A stretch of 64,000 bases of DNA from Acidimicrobiaceae bacterium (GTDB lineage: Bacteria; Actinomycetota; Acidimicrobiia; Acidimicrobiales; RAAP-2), in assembly GCA_003153575.1 (NCBI GenBank), contig PLZW01000035.1, positions 142,175 to 206,174 on the forward strand. Reading direction: 5' to 3'. The position numbers and the translations under genes are program-made. Numbering within the stretch: position 1 is the first letter of the stretch; the number at the start of each line of letters is the position of its first letter. Below, piece by piece: positions 33,132 to 42,081 of this stretch. A model generated the notes under the pieces. The model had not been told where the DNA came from, searched no databases, and saw only the letters and a list, made by a program, of their open reading frames with translations.

Positions 33132-33734
33132 ATGGCGAACGGTCCGGTGCCGCGCACCTTGACGCGGGCTCAGCAGGCCCGCCGTCAGCGCGTGGTCGAC
33201 GCCGCCATGACCCTGGCGTTGGACGGGGGCTACGAGTCGGTCCAGATGCGCGACGTCGCCGCCCGGGCCGACGTGGCCATGGGCACCGTCTACCGCTACT
33301 TCACCAGCAAGGATCACCTGCTGGCGGCCGCCCTGGTGCACTGGGTTGAACAGCTGGACAGCCGCCTGGCCCAGAACCCGGCCCAGGGTGCGAGCCCGGC
33401 CGAGCGGGTCATCGACGCCCTCGACCGGGCCCTGCGGTCGATGGGGCGCCAGCCGCAGCTGGTCGGCGCCGTGTTCACCGCGCTGGCCTCGCCCGACCCC
33501 GCGGCCATCGAGTGCCAACAACAGGTGTCGGTGCTGATGGAGGGGATCATCACCCGGGCCATCGGCGAGCCCCAACCGCCGGACATCAGCGACCGGGCCC
33601 GGATCTTGGGCCACGTCTGGTACTCGGCCCTGGTCGGCTGGGTGAACGGCTGGAGCAACATGAACCGCGTGCACGACGAGCTCGTGGTGGCCATCGGCCT
33701 CCTGCTGCCCGTCGAGGTCTACGCCGAGGTCTGA
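33132..33734 (+). CDS. KstR-like TetR-family regulator
   Basis: A 200-residue TetR protein, about the length of KstR. The HTH region ARRQRVVDAAMTLALDGGYESVQMRDVAARADVAMGTVYRYFTSKDHLLAAALVHW closely parallels mycobacterial KstR (GGYEAVQMRAVADRADVAVGTLYRYFPSKVHLL), the repressor of upper cholesterol catabolism that responds to steroid CoA thioesters. The C-terminal half is also similar in layout (VWYSALVGWVNGW near the end). TAGGGT lies seven bases before the ATG with no ribosome site, so it is probably leaderless. Orthology and target sites need testing. I saw no classical KstR box in its own promoter. Confidence 0.85.
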   Translation: MANGPVPRTLTRAQQARRQRVVDAAMTLALDGGYESVQMRDVAARADVAMGTVYRYFTSKDHLLAAALVHWVEQLDSRLAQNPAQGASPAERVIDALDRALRSMGRQPQLVGAVFTALASPDPAAIECQQQVSVLMEGIITRAIGEPQPPDISDRARILGHVWYSALVGWVNGWSNMNRVHDELVVAIGLLLPVEVYAEV

Positions 33735-33782
33735 TCGACCGCACGTCCTTTCGTACCGTCCCGCCGGACGCTACGGTCGTTC

Positions 33783-34748
33783 ATGACCTCCGCCATCGAG
33801 GTGCGCGACCTGAGCAAGCAGTTCAGGTCGGTCCGCGCCGTGGACCACCTGACCTTCGAGGTCGCCGAGGGCCGGGTCACCGGGTTCCTCGGCCCCAACG
33901 GCTCGGGCAAGACGACCACCCTGCGGATGCTGCTCGGCCTGGTGTCGATCACCAGTGGCGGCGCCACCTTCGGCGGCCGCCGCTACCTCGACCTGGACCA
34001 CCCAATCCACCACGTGGGCGCCGCCCTCGAGGCCACCAGCTTCCACCCGAGTCGTCGGGCCGAGGACCACCTGAAGACGGTGGCGCTGGCCAGCGGCATC
34101 CCGCTCACCCGCGTGGCGGAGACGCTGGACCTCGTCGGCCTCACTGATGTGGCCCGGCGGCGGGTCGGCAAGTTCTCCCTCGGCATGCGCCAGCGCCTGC
34201 AGCTGGCCACCGCAGTGCTTGGTGACCCCGAGATCCTGATCCTCGACGAGCCGGCCAACGGGCTCGACCCCCAGGGCATCCAGTGGCTGCGCACCTTCAT
34301 CCGCCATCAGGCCTCGCTCGGTCACGCCGTGCTGGTCTCCTCCCACCTCCTGTCGGAGATGGAGGAGACGGTCGACGACGTGGTCATCATCTCGCAGGGG
34401 AAGCTGGTGCTCCAGACCACGCTCGCCGACATGGCCGCCCAGGCCGGCACCGGCACGGGCCTGCGCATCCGGACCCCCGAGATCAACCGGCTGGCCGAAG
34501 TGCTCAACGCCGTCCCCGTGGGCTGGCGCCAGACCGCTCCCGACACCCTGGTCATCGACGGAGCCACACCGGAATGGTTCGGTCCGTTCGCCGCCCACCA
34601 CCGGATCGTCCTCTACGAGCTGATCAACGAGCGGGGCAGCCTGGAGGACGTCTTCCTCCGACTGACCCACGGGTTCGATACGGCCCATCCACCCGACCAC
34701 TCCGGCGGCCAGTCGGCGCCTTTCCGCATGCCCGAGGCGTCAGCATGA
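33783..34748 (+). CDS. ABC exporter ATP-binding protein
   Basis: A 321-residue ATPase with a DrrA/CcmA-like layout. Walker A is GPNGSGKTT at residues 37-45, the signature FSLGMRQRL, Walker B LILDEPANGLDPQG and the switch His in VLVSSHLLSEME. A C-terminal region of about 100 residues follows, as in drug and bacitracin exporters, where it contacts the permease. The start lies just after TACGGT and lacks a ribosome site. Its stop overlaps the permease start (ATGA). The exported substrate is unknown. Confidence 0.92.
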   Translation: MTSAIEVRDLSKQFRSVRAVDHLTFEVAEGRVTGFLGPNGSGKTTTLRMLLGLVSITSGGATFGGRRYLDLDHPIHHVGAALEATSFHPSRRAEDHLKTVALASGIPLTRVAETLDLVGLTDVARRRVGKFSLGMRQRLQLATAVLGDPEILILDEPANGLDPQGIQWLRTFIRHQASLGHAVLVSSHLLSEMEETVDDVVIISQGKLVLQTTLADMAAQAGTGTGLRIRTPEINRLAEVLNAVPVGWRQTAPDTLVIDGATPEWFGPFAAHHRIVLYELINERGSLEDVFLRLTHGFDTAHPPDHSGGQSAPFRMPEASA

Positions 34749-35515
34749 TCGCCGTCATCCGCTCGGAGCTCCTCAAGATCCGGACCACTGCGGTCCCGTG
34801 GGTGCTGGCCGGCATCGCCGTCCTCATCAACGGGCTGCTGATCCTGGTCATCTACCTCAGCCAGAACTACGGCGGGCCTGGCGACGATGTGCCCCACACC
34901 ACCCAGCAGCTGCGGAACCTACTCGGCTCCGGATTCCAGGGCTACCTGCTGGCCCTGATCCTGGGCGTGCTCCTCATCACCATCGAGTTCCGGCACAAGA
35001 CGGTCACCACCTCGTTCCTGGTCACGCCCCGGCGCCCGGCCTTCGTGGCCGGCAAGCTGATCACCGCGGCCATCCTCGGTGCGCTGCTCGGCGTGCTGAT
35101 GCTGATCGTCGCCCTGGTCGGAGGCGGGCTGACGCTCACGGCCCGGGGCGGGTCGTTCACGGGCCTCGTCCACCAGATCCCGGCTGTCGCCCCCGGCTTC
35201 ATCCTGGTCTTCGCCCTGTTCTCGATCCTCGGGGTGGGCATCGGGTCGATCCTCACCAACCAGGTGGCGGCCATCATGGTCAGCCTCGGGTGGTTCATCA
35301 TCCTCGAGGCGATCCTGGTCGGCCTGGTCCACGGCGCCTTCAAGTGGGTGCCGACGGGCGCGGCCGACGCCGCGTCCAACCTGACCCGCAACGGGGGAAA
35401 TGGGATCCACCTCACTTTGTTCTCCTGGTGGCAGGGCGGCCTGCTCATGCTCGTCTACGGGCTGGTCTTCGCCGGCATCGGCTCGATCCTGCTCACGAGC
35501 CGCGACATCACCTGA
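34745..35515 (+). CDS. ABC exporter permease
   Basis: A 256-residue membrane protein with about six transmembrane helices, starting MIAVIRSELLKIRTTAVPWVLAGIAVLINGLLILV, the usual N-terminus of ABC-2 type permeases. An extended loop RNLLGSGFQGYLLALILGVLLITIEFRHKTVTTSFLVTPRR is typical of the family. The last helix ends at GSILLTSRDIT. It is translationally coupled to the ATPase and forms the membrane half of the exporter. The 154 preceding residues in the ORF track are a shadow of the ATPase gene. Confidence 0.9.
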   Translation: MIAVIRSELLKIRTTAVPWVLAGIAVLINGLLILVIYLSQNYGGPGDDVPHTTQQLRNLLGSGFQGYLLALILGVLLITIEFRHKTVTTSFLVTPRRPAFVAGKLITAAILGALLGVLMLIVALVGGGLTLTARGGSFTGLVHQIPAVAPGFILVFALFSILGVGIGSILTNQVAAIMVSLGWFIILEAILVGLVHGAFKWVPTGAADAASNLTRNGGNGIHLTLFSWWQGGLLMLVYGLVFAGIGSILLTSRDIT

Positions 35516-35559
35516 GCGCGTCGCGGGCCCGGCCGGGTGCCTCGCCGTAGGCTCGGTCG

Positions 35560-36849
35560 ATGGCCGACATCGCCGACAACCGGCTCCCCGCCCACGGCGT
35601 CGACGCCGACACCGTGCTCGCCCGCCTGGACGCCCTGGCCGGTGACGACCGCGACTGGCGGGGCGGCCGTGTGTTCAGCCTCGTGTACAACGCCGGCGAC
35701 GACGTGCTCGACCTGCTGACCCGGGCCGGCAACCGGTTCTCGGCCGAGAACGCTCTCAACACCATGGCCTTCCCCAGCCTCGGAAGGATGCAGCACGACA
35801 TCGTGACCATCACCGCCGGCCTGCTGGGGGCCGATCGGCGGCCGGCCGGGAGCGGCCGCGTCCGGGGCTACCTCACGTCGGGGGGCACCGAGTCGCTCCT
35901 CCAGGCCACCAAGACCGCCCGCGACCGGGGTCGGGCCGAGCGGGGCGTGACCCGCCCCAACATGGTGCTCGCCACCAGTGGCCACGCCGCCTTCGACAAG
36001 GCGGCCCACTACTTCGACGTCCAGGCCCGCCGCGTGCCGGTGCGACCGGACGGGGCGGCCGACGTGGGGGCCATGGCCGACGCGGTGGACGACGACACCG
36101 TGCTCGTGATCGGCTCGGCACCCTCGTACCCCCAGGGGGTCATCGACCCGATCACCGACCTCGGCGCCCTGGCCGCCGAGCGTGGCATCCTGTGCCACGT
36201 CGACGCCTGCCTCGGGGGGTTCCTCCTGCCGTTCCTCGCCACCCTCGGGCACGTCACGACGTCGTGGGACCTGGCGGTTCCCGGGGTGACGTCGATCAGT
36301 GCCGACCTCCACAAATACGGCTACGCGTCCAAGGGCGTGTCGGTCATCCTCTACGGCGACGCCGCTCTGGCCCGCCTCCAGCCCTTCGTGACGTCGAACT
36401 GGCTGGGCGGCCTCTACGGCTCGCCCTCGATGGCCGGCACCCGGCCCGGCGGACCCATCGCCGCCGGGTGGGCCGTGCTCCACTACCTCGGCGAGGACGG
36501 CTACCTGCGCCTGGCCGCCGACGCCCATCGGGCCGCCGGCAAGCTCCGCTCCACCATCGAGGCGACCCCGGGCATCGCCGTGCGGGGCGCTCCCGACGCC
36601 ACCGTGCTCGCCTTCGGCGACGACGGGACCGGGTCGGTCGACACCTTCAGCCTGGGTGACGCCCTCGTCGAGCGGGGCGGGTGGTTCTTCGACCGCCAGT
36701 CCCCTCCCGACAGCCTGCACGCCACGGTCCACGCCGGGCACGCCGAGGTCATCGACGAACTCTGCTCAGACCTGGCGGACGCCGTCGCCGACGTGTCCGG
36801 CTCGGGCGCCCGGGCCGCCGACCGCGGCACCACCTACGGGACGGTGTGA
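35560..36849 (+). CDS. PLP-dependent group II decarboxylase / sphingosine-1-phosphate lyase-like
   Basis: A 429-residue fold-type I PLP enzyme. TSGGTESLLQATKTARD binds the cofactor phosphate, HVDACLGGFLLPF contains the Asp that contacts the pyridine nitrogen, and SADLHKYGYASKG carries the Schiff-base Lys252. The overall layout (VYNAGDD near the N-terminus, FPSLGRMQHDIV) resembles bacterial sphingosine-1-phosphate lyase and aromatic amino acid decarboxylases. The true substrate is unknown. TAGGCT lies six bases before the ATG, suggesting a leaderless transcript. It follows the ABC exporter by 44 bases. Confidence 0.88.
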   Translation: MADIADNRLPAHGVDADTVLARLDALAGDDRDWRGGRVFSLVYNAGDDVLDLLTRAGNRFSAENALNTMAFPSLGRMQHDIVTITAGLLGADRRPAGSGRVRGYLTSGGTESLLQATKTARDRGRAERGVTRPNMVLATSGHAAFDKAAHYFDVQARRVPVRPDGAADVGAMADAVDDDTVLVIGSAPSYPQGVIDPITDLGALAAERGILCHVDACLGGFLLPFLATLGHVTTSWDLAVPGVTSISADLHKYGYASKGVSVILYGDAALARLQPFVTSNWLGGLYGSPSMAGTRPGGPIAAGWAVLHYLGEDGYLRLAADAHRAAGKLRSTIEATPGIAVRGAPDATVLAFGDDGTGSVDTFSLGDALVERGGWFFDRQSPPDSLHATVHAGHAEVIDELCSDLADAVADVSGSGARAADRGTTYGTV

Positions 36850-37003
36850 GCCGGGTCCGCCCAGACCCCGTACCCAGGAGTGTGCCCGCCGTCGCCGATC
36901 CATTGCCGGTCCGGTGCGCATCGTCTATACATGCCCAGGCACCGGTCGGCGTCGGAGCGTAAGGGACGAGACGCAGTCGGCGGACTGAGCTGAGGAGATC
37001 TAC

Positions 37004-38599
37004 GTGGACCGTAAGTGGTGGACCCTCATCGCCGTCTGCTTCGGCACCTTCATGTTGCTGCTCGACATCACCGTCGTGAACGTGGCCCTGCCCGACATCC
37101 AGGTCGCCCTCCACTCGTCGTTCGCCGACCTCCAGTGGGTCGTCGACGCCTACGCCCTCACCCTGGCCGCCTTCCTGCTCACCGCCGGTGTCCTCGGCGA
37201 CATGTACGGGCGCCGGGGAGTGTTCGCCATCGGCCTCACCCTGTTCTCGCTGGCCTCGTTGACCTGCGGCCTGTCCACCACGCCGCTGATGCTCAACCTG
37301 TCCCGGGCGGCCCAGGGGGTGGGCGGGGCCATCATGTTCGCCACGTCGCTGGCCCTCATCGCCCAGGCCTTTTCCGGGAGGGAGCGGGGCACGGCCATCG
37401 GCGTGTACGGCGCCGTGGTGGGCGGCGCCGTCGCCATCGGCCCGCTGGTCGGCGGGGCCATCACCAGTGGCATCGGCTGGCGCTGGATCTTCTTCGTGAA
37501 CATCCCCATCGGGGTCATCGCCGTGGTCATCACCCTGACCAAGGTCGACAATGCCAAGTTCTCCACCGGGCGGCGCATCGACTGGCTCGGGTTCGTCACC
37601 TTCTCCGCCTCGCTGTTCCTGCTGGTCTTCGCACTGGTCCAGGGCAACGCCAAGGGGTGGGGCAGCGCGTACATCCTCTCGCTCCTGGTCTCCTCGGCCA
37701 TCCTGATGGCGGTCTTCCTGGTGGGCGAGTGGAAGCAGGGCGACCCGATGCTCGACCTCGGCCTGTTCAAGCGGCCGGCGGTGGTCGGCGTGTCCCTCGG
37801 GTCCTTCACCCTGTCGGCCTCGATCTTCGCCATGTTCCTCTACCTGACCCTGTACTTGCAGGAGGTGCTGGGCTACTCACCTTTCCAGGCCGGCCTCCGC
37901 TTCCTGCCGCTGACGATCCTCGCCTTCATCGTCGCACCCGTCGCCGGCAAGCTCACCGTGCGGATCCAGTCGCGGTACATGCTGGGACTGGGCCTGGCCC
38001 TGGTGGCGATCGGCTGTCAGCTCATGACCCACACCGAGGCCACCTCGTCGTGGCTGGTCCTGCTGCCCGGCTTCCTCGTCTGCGGCGTGGGGATCGGCAT
38101 CACCAACCCGGTGCTGGCCTCCGTGTCGGTGTCCGTCGTCCCCCCAGAGCGCAGCGGCATGTCGACCGGCTCGGCCAGCACGTTCCGCCAGGTGGGCATC
38201 GCCACCGGGATCGCCGGGCTCGGCGCCATCTTCGTCCACCAGATCGGGCCGGCCGTCGTCACCTCGCTCCAGACGACGGCCTCCGGCCAGGGCGTCCTGG
38301 CCCATGCCGGCTCGCGTCTGGGTGGCGCGCTGGCCTCCGGCAGCGTCCGCCAGGCGACGGCGTCCATCCCCTCGGCCGCGGCCAGGGACGCTCTGCTGTC
38401 GGCCTACCGCACCGGATTCGCCCAGACCCTCAACCACCTCATGGCCATCGCCGCCGTGACCGCCATGGTGGGGGCGATCGGCTGCCTCCTCCTCGTCCAC
38501 CAACGTGACTTCGTCCTGAGCATCGCCGAGAGCGGGCGGGCCGCGCAGCCCGAGGCCGACGACGGACCGACGGAGGTCGCCGCGGCCCAGGCCGGATGA
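37004..38599 (+). CDS. MFS multidrug exporter, DHA2 (14-helix) family
   Basis: A 531-residue transporter with about 14 transmembrane helices, related to EmrB/QacA. LLLDITVVNVALPDIQ is the DHA2 motif in helix 1, GDMYGRRGVF motif A, and GGAITSGIGWRWIFFVNIPIGV motif C of antiporters. The start is the GTG at 37004, with AGGAG seven bases upstream. It should export hydrophobic compounds in exchange for protons; the substrate is unknown. Its stop lies inside a tandem repeat that leads by ATGA steps to the DUF5522 gene. Confidence 0.92.
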   Translation: MDRKWWTLIAVCFGTFMLLLDITVVNVALPDIQVALHSSFADLQWVVDAYALTLAAFLLTAGVLGDMYGRRGVFAIGLTLFSLASLTCGLSTTPLMLNLSRAAQGVGGAIMFATSLALIAQAFSGRERGTAIGVYGAVVGGAVAIGPLVGGAITSGIGWRWIFFVNIPIGVIAVVITLTKVDNAKFSTGRRIDWLGFVTFSASLFLLVFALVQGNAKGWGSAYILSLLVSSAILMAVFLVGEWKQGDPMLDLGLFKRPAVVGVSLGSFTLSASIFAMFLYLTLYLQEVLGYSPFQAGLRFLPLTILAFIVAPVAGKLTVRIQSRYMLGLGLALVAIGCQLMTHTEATSSWLVLLPGFLVCGVGIGITNPVLASVSVSVVPPERSGMSTGSASTFRQVGIATGIAGLGAIFVHQIGPAVVTSLQTTASGQGVLAHAGSRLGGALASGSVRQATASIPSAAARDALLSAYRTGFAQTLNHLMAIAAVTAMVGAIGCLLLVHQRDFVLSIAESGRAAQPEADDGPTEVAAAQAG

Positions 38600-38630
38600 C
38601 CGACAGGGGACGATGATCGACAGGGGACGA
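38597..38630 (+). repeat. Tandem 17-bp duplication of ribosome site and start, with two mini-ORFs
   Basis: TGACCGACAGGGGACGA and TGATCGACAGGGGACGA are adjacent 17-base copies differing at one base. Each contains an AGGGGA ribosome site and ends in the A of an ATGA overlap. The result is a chain: the MFS stop (38597-38599) overlaps ATG 38596, giving the 6-codon ORF MTDRGR; its stop overlaps ATG 38613, giving MIDRGR; its stop overlaps the DUF5522 start at 38630. Confidence 0.85.
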
Positions 38631-38866
38631 TGAGCGGCAACGAGCCGCTGGCCGACCGCGGTCCGGACGAGCCCCATCCGTCCCGCCTCGCTCCCGACCA
38701 ACCCCGGCGGGCCGAGATCCTCGCCGCCCACCGGGCAGCCATCGAGGCGGGCGAACCCACCTACGCCGATCCGGCCACCGGCTACTTCGTCATGACGTCG
38801 GCCTACCTGGCCGGCCGGGGGACGTGCTGCCACCAGGAGTGCCGGCACTGCCCGTATGTCGTGTGA
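38630..38866 (+). CDS. DUF5522 family small Cys-rich protein
   Basis: A 78-residue protein. A charged N-terminal half precedes GEPTYADPATGYFVMTSAYLAGRGTCCHQECRHCPYVV. The terminal CC-x3-C-x2-C cluster and the phrase GYFVMTSAYL are hallmarks of DUF5522, a family of tiny proteins of unknown function that may bind a metal. It is translationally coupled to the upstream MFS exporter through two mini-ORFs. Its stop lies six bases before the end of the convergent GH1 gene. Confidence 0.83.
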   Translation: MSGNEPLADRGPDEPHPSRLAPDQPRRAEILAAHRAAIEAGEPTYADPATGYFVMTSAYLAGRGTCCHQECRHCPYVV

Positions 38867-38872
38867 GCCCCG

Positions 38873-40390
38873 TCAGGCGTCGCCACCCGACCCTGGTCCA
38901 TCGGGCTCGAGCACCGTCCGGTCGCCCGCCCGCAGTCCGGCGATGATCCGCCGGTAGGCGCCCGCCGAGTCGCGGCCCATGGCGTCGGTCTCCATCCACG
39001 TGCCGCCGCGGCCGCCGCGGTCGCGGTCCACCCCGTGCAGACCGAAGCGCGGTTCGTAGGAACCCCACTCGTAGTTGTCGACCAGTGACCAGTGCCAGTA
39101 ACCCTCTACGGGCACGCCCCCGTCGATGGCGTCGACCACGGCGGCCACGTTGGCCCTCAGGTACCGGGGCCGGTCCCACCCGTCGAGCCGCCCGTACGAC
39201 CGGCCGCGGCGCAGCCGGTGGCACATCCCGTTCTCCACCACCCACAAGGGCAGGCCGGGAGCCAGCGCGTGCTGCACGCCGAGCCACCGGGTCAGTCCGG
39301 CGGGGTCGGGCGGGTCGTCCCACAGCTCGCGCACCGGGAGCAGGCTGCGGCCCCCGGCCGTGCGGTGGCCGGGCAGGCGGAAGTGCCGGGCGGCCATCGG
39401 GTCGTAGTAGTCCACTCCGAGCACGTCGAGGGTGCGGTCGTGCGGACTGGCCTCCAACGCGTCGAGGGCCCGCCGGGGGGCCCACGACCCCTGCCCGCTC
39501 GCCCCGTAGGAGGCGAGGCGGGCCCCGGCCCTGCGTAGCAGCTGCTCGCCGATCCCGGGAGTGGGCAACAGCGCGTAGTGGCCCCGGCGACGCTCGGCGA
39601 TCCACCCGTCGAGGTCGCGGCGCCCGATGCCGTGGCTGCGAGCCAGCAGCAGGTCGATCAGCATCCGGTCGTAGTCGTAGACCGACAGGCAGAAGTTGTT
39701 GGTCGTGACCACGGCGTCGGGGCGCGCGGCGTGGATCATGTCGTAGCCCAACACGTGGGCCGCCACCAGGTTGTCGAGAGCCACGGCGGCGTCGCCGAAG
39801 GCGGCCGTCCGCCCCGGTGGGAAATCACCGGTCACATAGGTCTGGACCGCGAAGATGTTGAGCTCGTTGAGCGTCACCCAGTGGCGCACGAACGGGGCCA
39901 GGGCCGGGACCACCGTCCCCGCCCACTGAGCGAAGCGGGCCGGGGCGTCGGGCCGGAGCCACAGGTCCTCCCCCAGCCAGGCCGGGTGGGTGAAGTGGTG
40001 GAGCGTCACCAGGGGTGCCATGTCCCGCTCCACGCACCCCGCCACGATCGACACGTACCGGGCGAGGGCCGCCTCGTCGACCCGGTGGGCGTCGGGCATC
40101 ACCCTGGCCCACTCCACTCCGAGGCGGAAGCTGTCACATCCGAGGGCGGCCGCCCGGTCGAGGGCCTCCTCGGGCCGGTCCCAGAAGCCCACCGCATTCC
40201 CCGAGGGCTCCACCCGGCCGACCTGCTCCCACGCCAGCCAGTTGTTGGCCGGCTCGCCCGGGCCGTTGAAACCGCCCTCGACCTGGAACCCGGCGGTGGC
40301 CACCCCGAACTGGAACCCCTCCGGCAGCAGGCGGCGGCCGGCGTCCGGCGCTCGCGGTCCCGTACCGGATGTCTTCCTGGTTGGCGACAC
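38873..40390 (-). CDS. Glycoside hydrolase family 1 beta-glycosidase
   Basis: A 505-residue GH1 enzyme. It begins its fold at LLPEGFQFGVATAGFQVEGGFN, carries the acid/base Glu176 in VTLNELN (usually TLNEPN) and the nucleophile Glu386 in LWVVENGM, and ends with GYWHWSLVDNYEWGSYEPRFGLHGVD, the conserved aglycone region. The substrate is a beta-linked glucoside, galactoside or similar. The GTG at 40390 has GGAG-type sequence upstream and replaces the 683-residue ORF start. No signal peptide is seen, so it should be cytoplasmic, but no sugar transporter is adjacent. Confidence 0.9.
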   Translation of the reverse strand: MSPTRKTSGTGPRAPDAGRRLLPEGFQFGVATAGFQVEGGFNGPGEPANNWLAWEQVGRVEPSGNAVGFWDRPEEALDRAAALGCDSFRLGVEWARVMPDAHRVDEAALARYVSIVAGCVERDMAPLVTLHHFTHPAWLGEDLWLRPDAPARFAQWAGTVVPALAPFVRHWVTLNELNIFAVQTYVTGDFPPGRTAAFGDAAVALDNLVAAHVLGYDMIHAARPDAVVTTNNFCLSVYDYDRMLIDLLLARSHGIGRRDLDGWIAERRRGHYALLPTPGIGEQLLRRAGARLASYGASGQGSWAPRRALDALEASPHDRTLDVLGVDYYDPMAARHFRLPGHRTAGGRSLLPVRELWDDPPDPAGLTRWLGVQHALAPGLPLWVVENGMCHRLRRGRSYGRLDGWDRPRYLRANVAAVVDAIDGGVPVEGYWHWSLVDNYEWGSYEPRFGLHGVDRDRGGRGGTWMETDAMGRDSAGAYRRIIAGLRAGDRTVLEPDGPGSGGDA

Positions 40391-40511
40391 GGTCGCGCCC
40401 TCTCCTCGCAGGCGGGCCCCGACCGACGGGGTCGCCACAGGGAGGCGATGGTAGCTTGCCGCCCCGTGGGGACCCCGCCCCCGCGGACCCCGAGCATCAG
40501 GACATCCCACC

Positions 40512-42047
40512 ATGCCGCCAGCCATCCTCGATCCCGAGCGCCTACCGGTCGTCATCGCCTCCGGACAGGCCATCGAGCGCGACTCGCTGGTGACGCCGGT
40601 CGAGCTGATGGCCCGGGCGTGCGAGTCGGCCCTGGCCGACGCGCCGGGCCTGCGGGACCGCATCGACCGCCTCAGCGTGGTCGACGTGATGACCAAGACG
40701 GGTCCGGCGCCGGCCACCGAGATCGCCGCCCAGCTGAGCCTCGGGGCCGACGTGGTCAACGAGGTCACCACCGTCGGGGGCAACACCCCCCAGTGGCTGG
40801 TCAGCAGGGCGGCCTCCGAGATCGCCGCCGGAACGCTGTCGGTCACCCTCATCGCCGGGTCGGAGGCCATCCGGTCGTCGCGGGCCCGGCGCGCCCAGGG
40901 GCTCCCACGCCACGAGGGCGCCACCGACCTGGCCCCCGACGCTGTGGTCGGCGACGACCACCCCGGCTTCGGGCCGGCCGAGCTGGCCGTCGCCCTGCTG
41001 GCCCCCGTGCACGTCTATCCGCTGTTCGAGAACGTGTTGGCGTCCCGGGCCGGTCGCGACGGACCCGCCCAACGGATCGCACTCGGCGAACTCATGACAC
41101 CGTTCACAAAGGTGGCCGCCGCCCACCCCTACGCCTGGTTTCGCCAGGAGCGCTCAGCCGCCGAGATCGCCACCCCCTCGGCCGACAACCGCATCGTCTG
41201 CGAGCCGTACACCAAGCGGATGACGGCGTTCCTCGGCTCCGACCAGGCGGCCGCCGTCCTCGTCTGCTCGCTGGCCGCGGCCCGGCGGGCCGGCATCGCC
41301 GACCGGGCCGTGTTCGTGTGGTCCGGAGCGGAGGCGGTGGACGTCCGGTTCGTCACGGCCCGGACCGACCCCGGGCGCTCCCCGGCCATCCGGGCGGCGG
41401 GCGAGGCGCTGTTCGCCGCGGCATCGACCGCGGCCAAGCGCACCGTGGGTGTCGACGACCTGGAACGGATGGACATCTACTCCTGCTTCCCCTCGGCGGT
41501 GCAGATGGCCGCCGAGGCGCTGGGCCTCGCCACCGACGACACCCGGGGACTGACCGTCACCGGTGGACTCCCCTACTTCGGCGGACCCGGCAACAACTAC
41601 ACGACCCACGGCATCGCCACGCTCACCGACTGTCTGCGCGACGGCACGGGTACGGGCACCCGACTGGGCATGGCCACCGGCCTCGGCTGGTTCGTCACCA
41701 AGCACGCACTCGGCCTCTACGCCTCGACCCCGCCCCCGGGCGGCTTCCAGCGGGGGGACACCACCACCGCCCAGGCCGCCATCGACGGCACGGCCGCCGA
41801 CGTCGCCGAGGGGCTCGACGCACCGGAGACGGCCACCGTGGTGGCGGCCACCGTGTGGCGGGACAACGACGGCACGGCCGCCGGTGCGCCGGTCGTCGCC
41901 CGCCTGGCCGACGGGCGGCAGATGGCGGTCTCGCCGGCCGACGCAGACGTCGTGGCGGCCATGGGCGACACCGACATGCCCGGTCTGATCGGTGGCGCCG
42001 TGGTCGTCCAGGCCGGCGAGCCGCGCTACCGTCTGGCGGAGCGCTGA
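40512..42047 (+). CDS. Thiolase-like protein (type-1 TLP), probably lacking the nucleophilic Cys
   Basis: A 511-residue thiolase-fold protein with an additional C-terminal domain, the layout of thiolase-like protein type 1. The usual active-site CASG segment is replaced by VGGNTPQWLVSRAASEIAAG, without Cys at that position, while GGPGNNYTTHGIATL keeps the His region. Classical thiolysis is therefore doubtful; a CoA-ester binding or acyltransfer role is possible. The last 100 residues (RDNDGTAAGAPVVARLADGRQMAV) form the added domain. It lies 34 bases before an enoyl-CoA hydratase gene and probably forms an operon with it. Confidence 0.8.
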   Translation: MPPAILDPERLPVVIASGQAIERDSLVTPVELMARACESALADAPGLRDRIDRLSVVDVMTKTGPAPATEIAAQLSLGADVVNEVTTVGGNTPQWLVSRAASEIAAGTLSVTLIAGSEAIRSSRARRAQGLPRHEGATDLAPDAVVGDDHPGFGPAELAVALLAPVHVYPLFENVLASRAGRDGPAQRIALGELMTPFTKVAAAHPYAWFRQERSAAEIATPSADNRIVCEPYTKRMTAFLGSDQAAAVLVCSLAAARRAGIADRAVFVWSGAEAVDVRFVTARTDPGRSPAIRAAGEALFAAASTAAKRTVGVDDLERMDIYSCFPSAVQMAAEALGLATDDTRGLTVTGGLPYFGGPGNNYTTHGIATLTDCLRDGTGTGTRLGMATGLGWFVTKHALGLYASTPPPGGFQRGDTTTAQAAIDGTAADVAEGLDAPETATVVAATVWRDNDGTAAGAPVVARLADGRQMAVSPADADVVAAMGDTDMPGLIGGAVVVQAGEPRYRLAER

Positions 42048-42081
42048 ACCGCTTCCGCAGACCCGCACCAGGGAGACCACC

